The notes beneath the pieces are model-generated. The model was given only the letters and a program-made list of their open reading frames with translations, ran no database searches and had not been told where the DNA came from. Shown here piece after piece: positions 1 to 7,120 of a stretch of DNA of 17,787 bases. The stretch covers positions 1-17,787 of the forward strand of contig CAZSWT010000060.1 of the NCBI GenBank assembly GCA_964611035.1. The letters are read 5' to 3'. The DNA comes from B33-G16 sp964611035. Its GTDB lineage: Bacteria; Desulfobacterota; DSM-4660; Desulfatiglandales; B25-G16. Position 1 is the first letter of the stretch; every line of letters begins with the position of its first letter. A program made the translations under genes and the position numbers.

Positions 1-340
1 GCCGCTCAATATCATCTTCTCCAAAGTAGTCTCCTTGTTGTATTTCAATAAAGACAAGCTCTTCTAATCCCGTGTTTTTGATCCTATGGGCTGCACCAGC
101 AGGAATATCAACAGACATCCCCTTTTTGAGGGGGATCTGTTTGTCATCAAGTGTAACAAGGGCCTTTCCATTGACCATATGCCAGTGTTCAGACCTGAGC
201 TTGTGTCTTTGAAGGCTCAATCTTTTGTCAGGATATACAACAATTCTTTTTACCTTATGGTCGGGCTCATCGGAAAGTACCGTATAAAATCCCCAGGGGC
301 GATGGTCTTCTTCGAGTTTATTTTCGATTGTATTTTCCAT
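1..340 (-). CDS. Mannose-6-phosphate isomerase, class II type cupin protein (partial, 3' end outside window)
   Basis: The translated 113 residues form a single cupin domain like the C-terminal domain of class II phosphomannose isomerase / mannose-1-phosphate guanylyltransferase. Seen: RPWG near residue 14, KRIVVYP at 32-38, the metal-binding cluster LSLQRHKLRSEHW at 41-53 (Q44, H46, E51/H52), IPAGAAHRI at 79-87 (H85), and the start of the final GEDDIER segment. In the family this domain interconverts fructose-6-phosphate and mannose-6-phosphate for GDP-mannose and surface polysaccharide synthesis in the cytoplasm. A stand-alone domain is normally about 115-125 residues, so only a short C-terminal piece is missing beyond base 1. 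The ATG at 338-340 follows GAGAGG at about 10 nt spacing. It has its own promoter (382-409) and diverges from the IclR gene. Confidence 0.88.
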   Translation of the reverse strand, partial: MENTIENKLEEDHRPWGFYTVLSDEPDHKVKRIVVYPDKRLSLQRHKLRSEHWHMVNGKALVTLDDKQIPLKKGMSVDIPAGAAHRIKNTGLEELVFIEIQQGDYFGEDDIER

Positions 341-381
341 ATTTAGGTGCCTCTCAGATTTAAGATTTGGGGCCTAGTGGG

Positions 382-409
382 ATTATAGCTTAAAGGAATG
401 TAATGTCAA
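382..409 (-). promoter_or_regulatory. Near-consensus sigma-70 promoter for the phosphomannose isomerase-like gene
   Basis: On the minus strand TTGACA (404-409) and TATAAT (382-387) are separated by 16 bp. Both hexamers match the sigma-70 consensus exactly. The predicted start site lies about 35 nt upstream of the start codon at 340, leaving a short leader with the GAGAGG ribosome binding site. A housekeeping-type, strongly expressed promoter is inferred. Confidence 0.75.
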
Positions 410-474
410 ATAAGACAAATTTTTGGCTTGATATTTTTTTGTTTTTAAAATAGTCTCATATATATAATATTAAA

Positions 475-511
475 TATCATATATGATACTAAATATTTTA
501 CGGAATATTCC
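475..511. promoter_or_regulatory. Palindromic candidate operator sites upstream of the IclR-family gene
   Basis: The 228-bp divergent gap is very AT-rich. It contains the perfect 14-bp palindrome TATCATATATGATA (475-488) and, 13 bp on, the perfect 10-bp palindrome GGAATATTCC (502-511). IclR proteins usually bind palindromes of this size upstream of their own gene, so autoregulation is plausible. A weak promoter, TTGTTT (439-444) with TATAAT (463-468), lies just upstream. Binding is inference; the palindromes are seen directly, but short AT-rich palindromes also occur by chance. Confidence 0.4.
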
Positions 512-568
512 ATCACTCTCTGTTCTGTTGGCGAAAGAGATTGTTAACAGTAACTATGATTCTAAATC

Positions 569-1339
569 ATGACCACTAAAATATATCATGTTCCTGCCCT
601 TGAAAGGGCCCTTGACGTTATAGACCTTATCGCATCGCATGAAAGTGATCTCTCCTTTTCAGAAATTCTAAATTCCCTCAATATACCAAGACCATCATTG
701 GCCAGAATACTGAAAATATTGATAGACAGAGGATTAATCACCAAGACAGGAGACCGAGGCCTATACCGGCTGGGAATGAAGCTTATATATCTCGGCAACA
801 GACTTGAAAGTAAGCTCAAGCTTAAGTCTGTAGCATTGCCATTTATGCAGGAATTGGCTTTGAAGACTGGAAAGACCATAGAGCTCTCTACCCTTGACAG
901 GGATCAGCTTATCTTAATTGATCAGATAGAAGGAAATGAAGGGGTTCGCCTTTTTTCTCGAATTGGCTCTGCCTATCCTTACTTCCATACGCTTGCAGCT
1001 GGCAAGATATATTTGGCCCATATGGAGAAGGAAAAGAGGAAGGATGTCTTGCAAAAAATTGGTCTACCTATGGTCACCAAATACACCATAACGGACATGG
1101 ATCAGCTAGAGGCTGAATTATCAATTGTTGTAAAAAATGGTTATGCATTTGAGGACCAGGAATTACGTGAAGGGGTGAGAAGGGTTGTGGCTCCAATTTA
1201 TGATTGCCATGGAGGTCTTGCAGGCTGTATTGGAATAGCATCTCCAATTTTTAGCTTTGAACTCAAAACCAAGAAGTATTTAGGCGAAGTGGTAAAGGAT
1301 GTCGCCGAAAAGATATCATCAGAAATGGGCGCAGAATAG
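569..1339 (+). CDS. IclR-family transcriptional regulator
   Basis: A 256-aa protein with the two-domain IclR layout. An N-terminal winged helix-turn-helix spans about residues 7-70 (VPALERALDVIDLIA, SFSEILNSLNIPRPSLARILKILIDRGLI, then a wing ending YRLGMKLIYLG). A C-terminal effector-binding GAF-like domain spans about 85-250, with the family patterns LFSRIGSAYPYFHTLAAGKIYLA and GYAFEDQELREGVRRVVAPIYD. Length matches the family (about 250-270). IclR proteins sense small metabolites, often aromatic or short-chain acids, and control adjacent catabolic genes. The three acyl-CoA synthetase-type genes downstream on the same strand, starting 80 nt later, are the likely targets. The ATG at 569 has no clear Shine-Dalgarno sequence. 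The effector cannot be predicted. Confidence 0.9.
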   Translation: MTTKIYHVPALERALDVIDLIASHESDLSFSEILNSLNIPRPSLARILKILIDRGLITKTGDRGLYRLGMKLIYLGNRLESKLKLKSVALPFMQELALKTGKTIELSTLDRDQLILIDQIEGNEGVRLFSRIGSAYPYFHTLAAGKIYLAHMEKEKRKDVLQKIGLPMVTKYTITDMDQLEAELSIVVKNGYAFEDQELREGVRRVVAPIYDCHGGLAGCIGIASPIFSFELKTKKYLGEVVKDVAEKISSEMGAE

Positions 1340-1419
1340 GGACTGAAATTTTCCAAAAGTGGCCAAAATTGCTCGCAAAAGACTTTTTACGAGTTAGTCA
1401 CGTTTGAGAGTAACGAAAA

Positions 1420-2793
1420 ATGCAAAAATTATTTTATCCTGAAAGCATTATGGTAGTCGGTGTCTCTAACACACCGACTAATTTAGGCAAAAACATTGTT
1501 GAAAATCTGGAACGGTTTCATTTCGACGGTCCTATATACCTTGTAGGTAAGCAGGGTGGTCGTTTGAATGGTCGAAAGATTTACACGAGGATTGAGGAGA
1601 TAGATGCGTGCCCTGATATGGTTGTTTTTTTGATACCTGCCTTGTATATACCTGAGGCACTCGATCTCTGTGGACAAAAGGGTATCCATTACGCAGTGAT
1701 AGAGTCGGGAGGATTCAGTGAATTTGCTGATGAAAATAAAAGGCTGGAAAGGGATATTCTTTCCATTGCGAGAAAGCAACATATTCGGTTAGTAGGGCCA
1801 AACTGTATTAGCATTATCAATTTGGAAAATGGTCTGGTCCTCCCCTTTGTACCTCTCGATCAGAAAAGGATAAAATCTGGCCCCATATCATTTGTGGCGC
1901 AGAGTGGAGGGGTGGTAAACTACAGTGTCCGGCTTTCTTCCTGTGAAAACATAGGCTTTACAAAGCTCGTCAGCATGGGGAATAAGCTCGATTTAAACGA
2001 GAATGATTACCTTGAATTCCTGATATCTGATCCAGGAACAAAGACAATAGGCCTGTACCTTGAGAGTGTCTCTAACGGGCGACGCTTAATGGATCTGGCA
2101 CGTTCAACCAAGAAACCAGTTATTGTTTTAAAATCAAACACCAATACGGCAAGCAATCAGATTGCCAGATTTCATACCGCAGCCCTCGCCGGGAATGATG
2201 AGGTTGCATCATCGGCCTTGAGCCAGGCTGGCATACATAGAGTTTTTACTCTTCAAGAGCTGATGAACGCCTTTAAGATATTTAATCTCCCATTAATGAA
2301 AGGAGCAAATTTAGCAATTCTGTCCCGTTCAGGCGGAAGTGCGGTAATGGCAGCGGATGCAGCTCAAAGATATGGCTTTAGGATTATCCCGTTTTCTAAA
2401 AGTTTTCTTAGCCATGTGAGACAAGGTGCAAGGGCTGGGGTGATACGAATGACCAATCCCCTTGATCTCGGGGATGTTTTCGATCTTGATTTCTACAGAG
2501 ACGTTCTGGAGCGAGCATTACAGGAAAAGGAGATTGACGGAGTCTTGTTTTCACATTCCTACCTCCCTGGCATCGATGAGATGGCGACTAAAAATCTTAT
2601 ACTCTCTGCAAAGGAATTGTCGATACGTTACGAAAAACCGGTTGCTCTGTGCATAATATCAGATTCATATGAGTGGTTTACAATAAAAAAGTCGGCTGAC
2701 TTTCCCATATTTACAGAACCAGATGATGCATTGAAGGCCTTGGCTCTCTCCTTAAGGCATTATACGAATAAGCTTGATTCTGATCTTCATTAG
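1420..2793 (+). CDS. ADP-forming acetate/acyl-CoA ligase alpha-subunit-like protein (copy 1)
   Basis: 457 aa, the usual size of a free alpha subunit of ADP-forming acyl-CoA synthetase (ACD). An N-terminal CoA-binding Rossmann domain (about 1-135: FYPESIMVVGVS, LVGPNCISIIN) is followed by a succinyl-CoA-synthetase-like flavodoxin domain (FVAQSGGVV at 158-166). The conserved Glu215 sits in IGLYLES, and the phospho-acceptor His252 in FHTAALAG. Known chemistry: acyl-CoA + ADP + phosphate to acid + CoA + ATP, with phosphate carried on this His to an ATP-grasp beta subunit. No beta subunit is fused here (fused forms are about 700 aa) or encoded nearby. GAGAG precedes the ATG. This copy is the most divergent: its N-terminal motif is LVGKQGG where copies 2 and 3 have (P/I)(V/I)NP. 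Substrate unknown. Confidence 0.8.
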   Translation: MQKLFYPESIMVVGVSNTPTNLGKNIVENLERFHFDGPIYLVGKQGGRLNGRKIYTRIEEIDACPDMVVFLIPALYIPEALDLCGQKGIHYAVIESGGFSEFADENKRLERDILSIARKQHIRLVGPNCISIINLENGLVLPFVPLDQKRIKSGPISFVAQSGGVVNYSVRLSSCENIGFTKLVSMGNKLDLNENDYLEFLISDPGTKTIGLYLESVSNGRRLMDLARSTKKPVIVLKSNTNTASNQIARFHTAALAGNDEVASSALSQAGIHRVFTLQELMNAFKIFNLPLMKGANLAILSRSGGSAVMAADAAQRYGFRIIPFSKSFLSHVRQGARAGVIRMTNPLDLGDVFDLDFYRDVLERALQEKEIDGVLFSHSYLPGIDEMATKNLILSAKELSIRYEKPVALCIISDSYEWFTIKKSADFPIFTEPDDALKALALSLRHYTNKLDSDLH

Positions 2794-2828
2794 TGTTTTT
2801 TTACCGATAGCTGATGGCTGATAGCTGT

Positions 2829-2950
2829 AGAGCTTTGCAAAACCTGACAATTTTTGTTACCCCAATGAAGAGGGTGGACTTTTCTGGGCTGGTGTAAGGG
2901 CTGAAGAAAAGCCCATCCTCTTTAAGGAAATAGTAGTTATGCAAAGCTCT
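2829..2950. repeat. Nested inverted-repeat element between ligase copies 1 and 2
   Basis: An 11-bp perfect terminal inverted repeat, AGAGCTTTGCA (2829-2839) and TGCAAAGCTCT (2940-2950), encloses an 18-bp inner stem (2868-2885 with 2905-2922) with two non-Watson-Crick positions and a 19-nt loop. The motif GCTGATGGCTGATAGCTG (about 2810-2827) adjoins it on the left. The 122-bp size and nested symmetry fit a MITE- or REP-like non-coding element. No poly-T follows, so it is a poor intrinsic terminator. It could alternatively act as a processing or stability hairpin in a polycistronic transcript. Confidence 0.55.
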
Positions 2951-2984
2951 CAACTGAAGACTTAATTCATAAGAGAGGTTTTTA

Positions 2985-4352
2985 ATGAAAAAATTTATGG
3001 AACCTGAAAGTGTAGCCCTTATTGGGATCAGTCGAAAGAGCGGTCCCGGATCCTTCAATGTCATGGAAAATATGATCAAATTTGGCTTTTCCGGTAAGAT
3101 CTTTCCTGTTAATCCTAATGCCAGGGAGATCCTTGGAAAGAAGGCTTACCCTAACGTAAGATCAGTGAAGGAGAGGATAGATTTGGCTGTTATAAGTGCT
3201 CCCCGGGAAGATACGGTAAGCATTCTTAAGGATTGTGTTGCATCAAAGATTAAAGCAGTAATTGTAGTAAATCAAGGTTTTGCCGATGCAGATGGGCAAG
3301 GGAAAGAGATACAAAAGGAAATGACAGAGATTGCACAAAAAGACGGCATCAGGATTCTTGGACCAAATACTCTTGGGGTTCTTAATAACTTCAATAATTT
3401 CACTACCTCTTTTATGCCTATAACTAAAGAGATGACCCCTGTTGGTCTAATATGTCAATCTGGTATCTTTTTTGTGGGGGCAATGGAATTTAGTGGAACA
3501 ATAGGTAAGGGCATCGACGTTGGTAATGCCTGTGATATTGGTTTTTGTGAGGCACTGTCCTACTTAGGGGAAGATCCTGATATAAAGATCATTGCCATCC
3601 ATATGGAAGGCTTAAACAAGGGAAAGGAATTTTTTTCCCTGGCCAGAAGAATAGTCAAAAAAAAGCCAATCATTATCCTGAAAACTGGTAGCACCGAGAC
3701 TGGGGCCAAAGCAGCTATATCCCATAGTGGTACCATGGCAGGTGATTATCAGATATATAAGGCTGCTTTAAAAGGGGCAGGAGTGACATTTCTGGAAGAG
3801 GATGGACAGATGACGTATGCGGTTAAAACCCTACTTAACCTTCCTGCCATGAAAGGGAATAATATTGCAGTAATTACCTATAGCGGAGCGGCAGGTATTA
3901 TGGTCATTGATGCGTTGGAGAGATATGGTCTTGAACTTTCTTCCCTTTCCCCTGAAACCATTCATATGGTGGCTGAACTTTCCCCTGCCTGGATGCCTAT
4001 TGGAAACCCCCTGGACATATGGCCAGCAGTTATGAAGCACGGTACGCAAAAGGCATATTCGGTAGCGCTCAAGGCAGTCATGAATGACCCCCAGGTGGAT
4101 GGCGTTATATGTATAGCAATTGCTCCCAAGCTGCCAGAGCTTTCATTTCTCGAGGTTTCCAAGTCCCTGAATAGGGCAATAGAGGGATTACCTCCTAAGC
4201 CGGTAGTAGCATGGCTTTATGGGCCGAATCCTGAAGAGATCAGCATACGGTTTGAGTCCAAAAAGAGGATAATGATATATCCGACCCTTGAGCTGGCCGC
4301 ATGGTCATTGTCACTACTGAGACAAGTGCCTAAAGTGCCTAAAGTGAACTAA
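2985..4352 (+). CDS. ADP-forming acetate/acyl-CoA ligase alpha-subunit-like protein (copy 2)
   Basis: 455 aa, paralogous to the genes on both sides. A CoA-binding domain (MEPESVALIGIS, FPVNPNAREILGKKAYPNV, ILGPNTLGVLN) is followed by the ligase domains, with Glu208 in AIHMEG and the phospho-His247 in ISHSGTMAG. Odd point: the usual QSGG(V/M) turn is replaced by CQSGIFFVG (157-165), which may change the CoA or acyl pocket. GAGAGG lies 7 nt before the ATG. The C-terminus ends in VPKVPKVN because the reading frame runs into a 9-bp tandem repeat that also supplies the stop codon. As with its neighbours, an ATP-grasp partner must come from elsewhere if it is an active ligase. Substrate unknown. 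Confidence 0.8.
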   Translation: MKKFMEPESVALIGISRKSGPGSFNVMENMIKFGFSGKIFPVNPNAREILGKKAYPNVRSVKERIDLAVISAPREDTVSILKDCVASKIKAVIVVNQGFADADGQGKEIQKEMTEIAQKDGIRILGPNTLGVLNNFNNFTTSFMPITKEMTPVGLICQSGIFFVGAMEFSGTIGKGIDVGNACDIGFCEALSYLGEDPDIKIIAIHMEGLNKGKEFFSLARRIVKKKPIIILKTGSTETGAKAAISHSGTMAGDYQIYKAALKGAGVTFLEEDGQMTYAVKTLLNLPAMKGNNIAVITYSGAAGIMVIDALERYGLELSSLSPETIHMVAELSPAWMPIGNPLDIWPAVMKHGTQKAYSVALKAVMNDPQVDGVICIAIAPKLPELSFLEVSKSLNRAIEGLPPKPVVAWLYGPNPEEISIRFESKKRIMIYPTLELAAWSLSLLRQVPKVPKVN

Positions 4353-4368
4353 AGTACTTAAAGTTAAC
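4324..4368. repeat. Five imperfect 9-bp tandem repeats overlapping a gene end
   Basis: AAGTGCCTA occurs twice (4324-4341), followed by three degenerate units (AAGTGAACT, AAAGTACTT, AAAGTTAAC). The first units are translated as a VPK repeat at the C-terminus of ligase copy 2, and the third unit provides its TAA stop. The 9-bp period keeps the frame, so unit number would change protein length without a frameshift. Confidence 0.6.
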
Positions 4369-4733
4369 ATCATAAACAGAAACAAATTGAGGGATTTAGG
4401 TATGTGTGCCCTATGCAATAATGAAGCTCCCCGCAGCACACGCGGCGCGAGCTGCGGGGTATCAAAGCGGAATTGCGTCGAAGCTAACCCGTCTTCGCCC
4501 TAGTGGGCTTCGACGCGGTTCGCCCTGCCATTCATCCCTGCAGTCCCGCTTTCAGCGGGACAGAGTATTCTGGCGAAGGCGAATAAATCATTTTTGTGTT
4601 TCTTCGGCAATTGAGTTTGTCCCTCCTGGTGTCCTTGGGAGTGTGTCAAAAAAAACGCCCATTTTTGAAGCGCAGTTGTGAGCCCTGCCTGCCGGATGGT
4701 GGGCAAGCATTGAACCTGTGAACGGATACAGTT
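4369..4733. repeat. Gene-free interval of hairpin repeats between ligase copies 2 and 3
   Basis: No convincing gene is seen here. The interval is a mosaic of inverted repeats. One is a CCCCGCAG...CTGCGGGG hairpin around 4428-4458. Another is CGTCGAAGC (4476-4484) with GCTTCGACG (4507-4515). A third is TCCCGCT-TTC-AGCGGGA (4544-4560). A degenerate copy of the CCTGCC...GGGCAGG motif that recurs after 6300 lies at about 4685-4710. The composition (GC-rich blocks in a moderate-GC genome) and recurrence suggest dispersed intergenic repeats rather than regulatory sites. The last 30 bp hold the leader of ligase copy 3, with only a weak GGA before its ATG. Confidence 0.55.
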
Positions 4734-6128
4734 ATGTATATAAAAAAAAGTAGCATGAATATCCTCTTTAACCCGAAGTCAGTTGCAGTTATAGGTGCAT
4801 CTGAAAGGGAAACCAAACTCGGGTTTCATGTAATGAAAAGTCTGACTAAAGGGGGCTTTCCAGGTAAGATTATACCCATTAATCCTCGCTCAAAAGAGAT
4901 TATGGGTCTGAAGACTTTTCCCTCCATATCGGAACTTCCCTATGAGATAGATCTGGCCATAGTAGTGCTTCCAGCAAAGATGGTTCCGGCTATCTTTGAA
5001 GAATGCTTAACCAAAGGTGTTAAGGGTATAGTTCTTATTACAGCAGGGTTTAAGGAGATTGATGATCCAAGGGGCGCAGAGCTTCATCAACAGCTTGCAA
5101 AGATTGTAAATAAACCTCATGTACCAGTCATCGGCCCTAATACCTTTGGTATGATAAATTTACATGGTCACCTCAATGCCTCATTCACACCTGAGTTTTC
5201 CTTGTTACAAAAAGGTGGTATCGGGCTTATAAGCCAGAGTGGGGGAATGTGCCACCTCATCTCTTTTTTGGCTCTAAGGGATGGTATAGGCTTTAGTAAG
5301 ATAGTAGGGGTTGGGAACCGGCTCAATGTAGGTTTTGCCCAGATGGTTGATTATTTGATGCAGGATCCAGATACGAATGTGATAGCTATTTATATGGAGG
5401 GTGTTGATAATCCAAAAGAACTGATAAATACCACCAAAAGCTATGGCGGTAAAAAACCGATTATTGCCTATAAAACAGGATTAGGAGACATAGGAAATAG
5501 GGCGTCTCATTCACATACAGGATCTATAGCCGGAAGAGGGGAAATTTATTCAGGAGCATTTAGCCAGGCAGGCATACTGACAGTGAATAGCGTTGAAGAC
5601 CTGTTAGATACAGCGAAGGCTTTGGATGTATCGCCTATACCAAAGGCGTCTTCTGTGGCTATACTTTCCTCTCAAGCTGGTCCTGGTATAGCTGCCGCTG
5701 ATATATGTCAGATGAGTGATCTTGATATAGTTTCCTTTAGTGAGGAAACTCAGAATAAGATAAATGAAATTTTGCCCCCGCTGGCTTTAAGAACAAACCC
5801 AGTAGATATGGGCCCAGCTTGGTATAACTCAGAGGCACTTGCTGGCATTTTAGATGCGGTCATGCGAGATGATAATGTAGAAAGTATACTTTTGTTTATG
5901 ATGTTTGCCTCTGCCAATGTTGATTCTATTAAAAGTCTGTCGTTTTTATTGAAAGATATGAAGCAGAAAAAACCTCTTGTCACCTGCCTTTCCGCCCCAC
6001 CTGGAATATGGGATGAGCAAGTAGAACAGTTTGAAAAAGCTAACATTCTTGTAAATTTCCCCACGCCTGGAAGGGCAGCCAGAGTCATAGTAAATCTCAA
6101 TAGATGTCGAAGTTTAATAAATGCCTAA
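4734..6128 (+). CDS. ADP-forming acetate/acyl-CoA ligase alpha-subunit-like protein (copy 3)
   Basis: 464 aa from the first ATG. Comparison with copies 1 and 2, which begin directly with (L/F)xxPxS, makes ATG 4755 (MNILFNPKSVAVIGAS) an equally good start; neither has a good ribosome binding site. It has a CoA-binding Rossmann domain (IPINPRSKEIMGLKTFPSI, VIGPNTFGMIN), the QSGGM turn (168-172), Glu222 in AIYMEG, and phospho-His261 in SHSHTGSIAG. This is the copy closest to the consensus ACD alpha subunit and therefore the best candidate for an active ligase subunit. No ATP-grasp subunit follows; instead about 690 bp of repeat-rich DNA does. Known family role: substrate-level ATP formation from acyl-CoA, or acid activation in reverse. 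Confidence 0.82.
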   Translation: MYIKKSSMNILFNPKSVAVIGASERETKLGFHVMKSLTKGGFPGKIIPINPRSKEIMGLKTFPSISELPYEIDLAIVVLPAKMVPAIFEECLTKGVKGIVLITAGFKEIDDPRGAELHQQLAKIVNKPHVPVIGPNTFGMINLHGHLNASFTPEFSLLQKGGIGLISQSGGMCHLISFLALRDGIGFSKIVGVGNRLNVGFAQMVDYLMQDPDTNVIAIYMEGVDNPKELINTTKSYGGKKPIIAYKTGLGDIGNRASHSHTGSIAGRGEIYSGAFSQAGILTVNSVEDLLDTAKALDVSPIPKASSVAILSSQAGPGIAAADICQMSDLDIVSFSEETQNKINEILPPLALRTNPVDMGPAWYNSEALAGILDAVMRDDNVESILLFMMFASANVDSIKSLSFLLKDMKQKKPLVTCLSAPPGIWDEQVEQFEKANILVNFPTPGRAARVIVNLNRCRSLINA

Positions 6129-6340
6129 AGCCCTCCCTGCCAGCCCTGGCGCGACTTCCTTGGCAAATATTGCAATTTCTAGTAACTACTTAGGTTGTCG
6201 GGTTCACCGTTCAAGGTTCACGGTTGAAATCCATGCAATACGGCGTGGCTTGTGGCAAGAATCGGATGAACTCCTTATTTATCTTTAAATCGAAACAAAA
6301 TACTTTAGATTGATGATTCGTCAGTATTTTATCTCTCTAA

Positions 6341-6382
6341 CCCCTGGCCCAGACCCGCCTGCCAGATGGCGGGCAGGCCTGG
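6341..6382. repeat. 42-bp direct repeat, copy 1
   Basis: Identical over 42 bp to 6644-6685. Each copy contains a hairpin, GCCTGCC / GGCAGGC, flanked by CCAG/CTGG arms that extend the stem past a short bulge. Perfect identity 303 bp apart, in otherwise diverged DNA, suggests recent copying or gene conversion. Confidence 0.8.
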
Positions 6383-6643
6383 TTTAGCATTTCTTTTAAT
6401 AGAATCTCTGGGAGCAGTGTTCAGAAGAACCGTTTTAAAGCGCAGGTCACGTCGCACCAGGGCAGGCTTGAACCCCGCCTGCTGTCCGGCGGGCAGGTGT
6501 GAACCTTGGAACTTTGAACCTGAATAGTAACAATTTTTATATTATTTATAAGTCCTGGCAATACAGCCTAAAACCTTACTCAGCAAAGATAAACAAGGAT
6601 TGGTGATACATTAGAAGCAAGCGTATATTCAAATCACGTCGCA

Positions 6644-6685
6644 CCCCTGGCCCAGACCCGCCTGCCAGATGGCGGGCAGGCCTGG
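6644..6685. repeat. 42-bp direct repeat, copy 2
   Basis: Second identical copy of the 42-bp GC-rich hairpin repeat at 6341-6382. It is preceded by the TCACGTCGCACC motif, whereas copy 1 lacks this motif immediately upstream. The copied unit is therefore the hairpin block itself. Confidence 0.8.
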
Positions 6686-6817
6686 CATTGGAAATTTGAT
6701 GTTTGGTATTGGTTTCTTGGAAAAACTAATAGCCCTTAGTTAATAAATCATCACGTCGCGCCAGGGCGGGCAGGGCGGGCTTACTTTAGGCACTTCTTTT
6801 TAGAGGAATTCTTATTA

Positions 6818-7120
6818 TTATTTATCTTCATTATTCTGCTTTTTTACTAGTTCGATAAATTCTTCGAGGCTTTGCTCAGAGCCAAAAACAGTATTATATT
6901 GTTTTTCACTCCATATACTGAGACCCAACTTAAATATATGGTGTATAATGCTGTCAGCATTTTTGGCTCCCTTCAATTTTAATGTCTGGTAAATCAACTC
7001 ATCAGGAACTCTGATAGGAAATACAGCAGTATGGTCATTATCATCTGACTTTAAATATTCCTGGATGCTTTTAAGTATTTTTAAGTTTAAATACTTTTTC
7101 TTATATTCTTCTTTTTCCAT
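6818..7120 (-). CDS. Small hypothetical protein, possibly an antitoxin-like or DNA-binding protein
   Basis: 100 aa, Lys/Glu-rich at the N-terminus (MEKEEYKKKYLNLK). The central FPIRVPDELIYQTLKLKGAKNADSIIHHIF has the shape of a ribbon-helix-helix segment: a short strand RVPDE followed by two helices. A Glu-rich C-terminal helix follows. I do not recognise a family with confidence. The start is uncertain: AAGGA directly abuts the ATG at 7118-7120, leaving no normal spacing. It stands alone in repeat-rich DNA, and no partner toxin lies next to it. AT-rich composition and protein-like residue use favour a real gene over chance. Confidence 0.5.
   Translation of the reverse strand: MEKEEYKKKYLNLKILKSIQEYLKSDDNDHTAVFPIRVPDELIYQTLKLKGAKNADSIIHHIFKLGLSIWSEKQYNTVFGSEQSLEEFIELVKKQNNEDK

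Larger units (their letters stand above)
6129..6817. repeat. Repeat-rich gene-free interval
   Basis: No gene is supported in these 690 bp. The ends carry inverted copies of one 26-bp motif: 6130-6155 is the reverse complement of 6755-6780 at 24 of 26 positions. Inside are two identical 42-bp direct repeats (listed separately), three copies of TCACGTCGC(A/G)CC (6447-6458, 6634-6645, 6751-6762), a related CGCCTGC...GCGGGCAGG hairpin (about 6475-6496), and GTTCA/TGAAC-type blocks (6201-6228 and 6498-6524). The block GGAACTTTGAACCTG (6508-6522) recurs at 7290-7304. This patchwork fits dispersed, decaying intergenic repeats. Confidence 0.6.

Noticed and set aside
4428..4560. CRISPR-like array in the repeat-rich gaps
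   Set aside because: Repeats are irregular in length and spacing, mostly different hairpins, and no cas gene is present.
4406..4681. Open frame of 91 codons between ligase copies 2 and 3
   Set aside because: It runs through hairpin repeats, and its Arg/Ser-rich product reflects GC-rich repeat composition, not a protein family.
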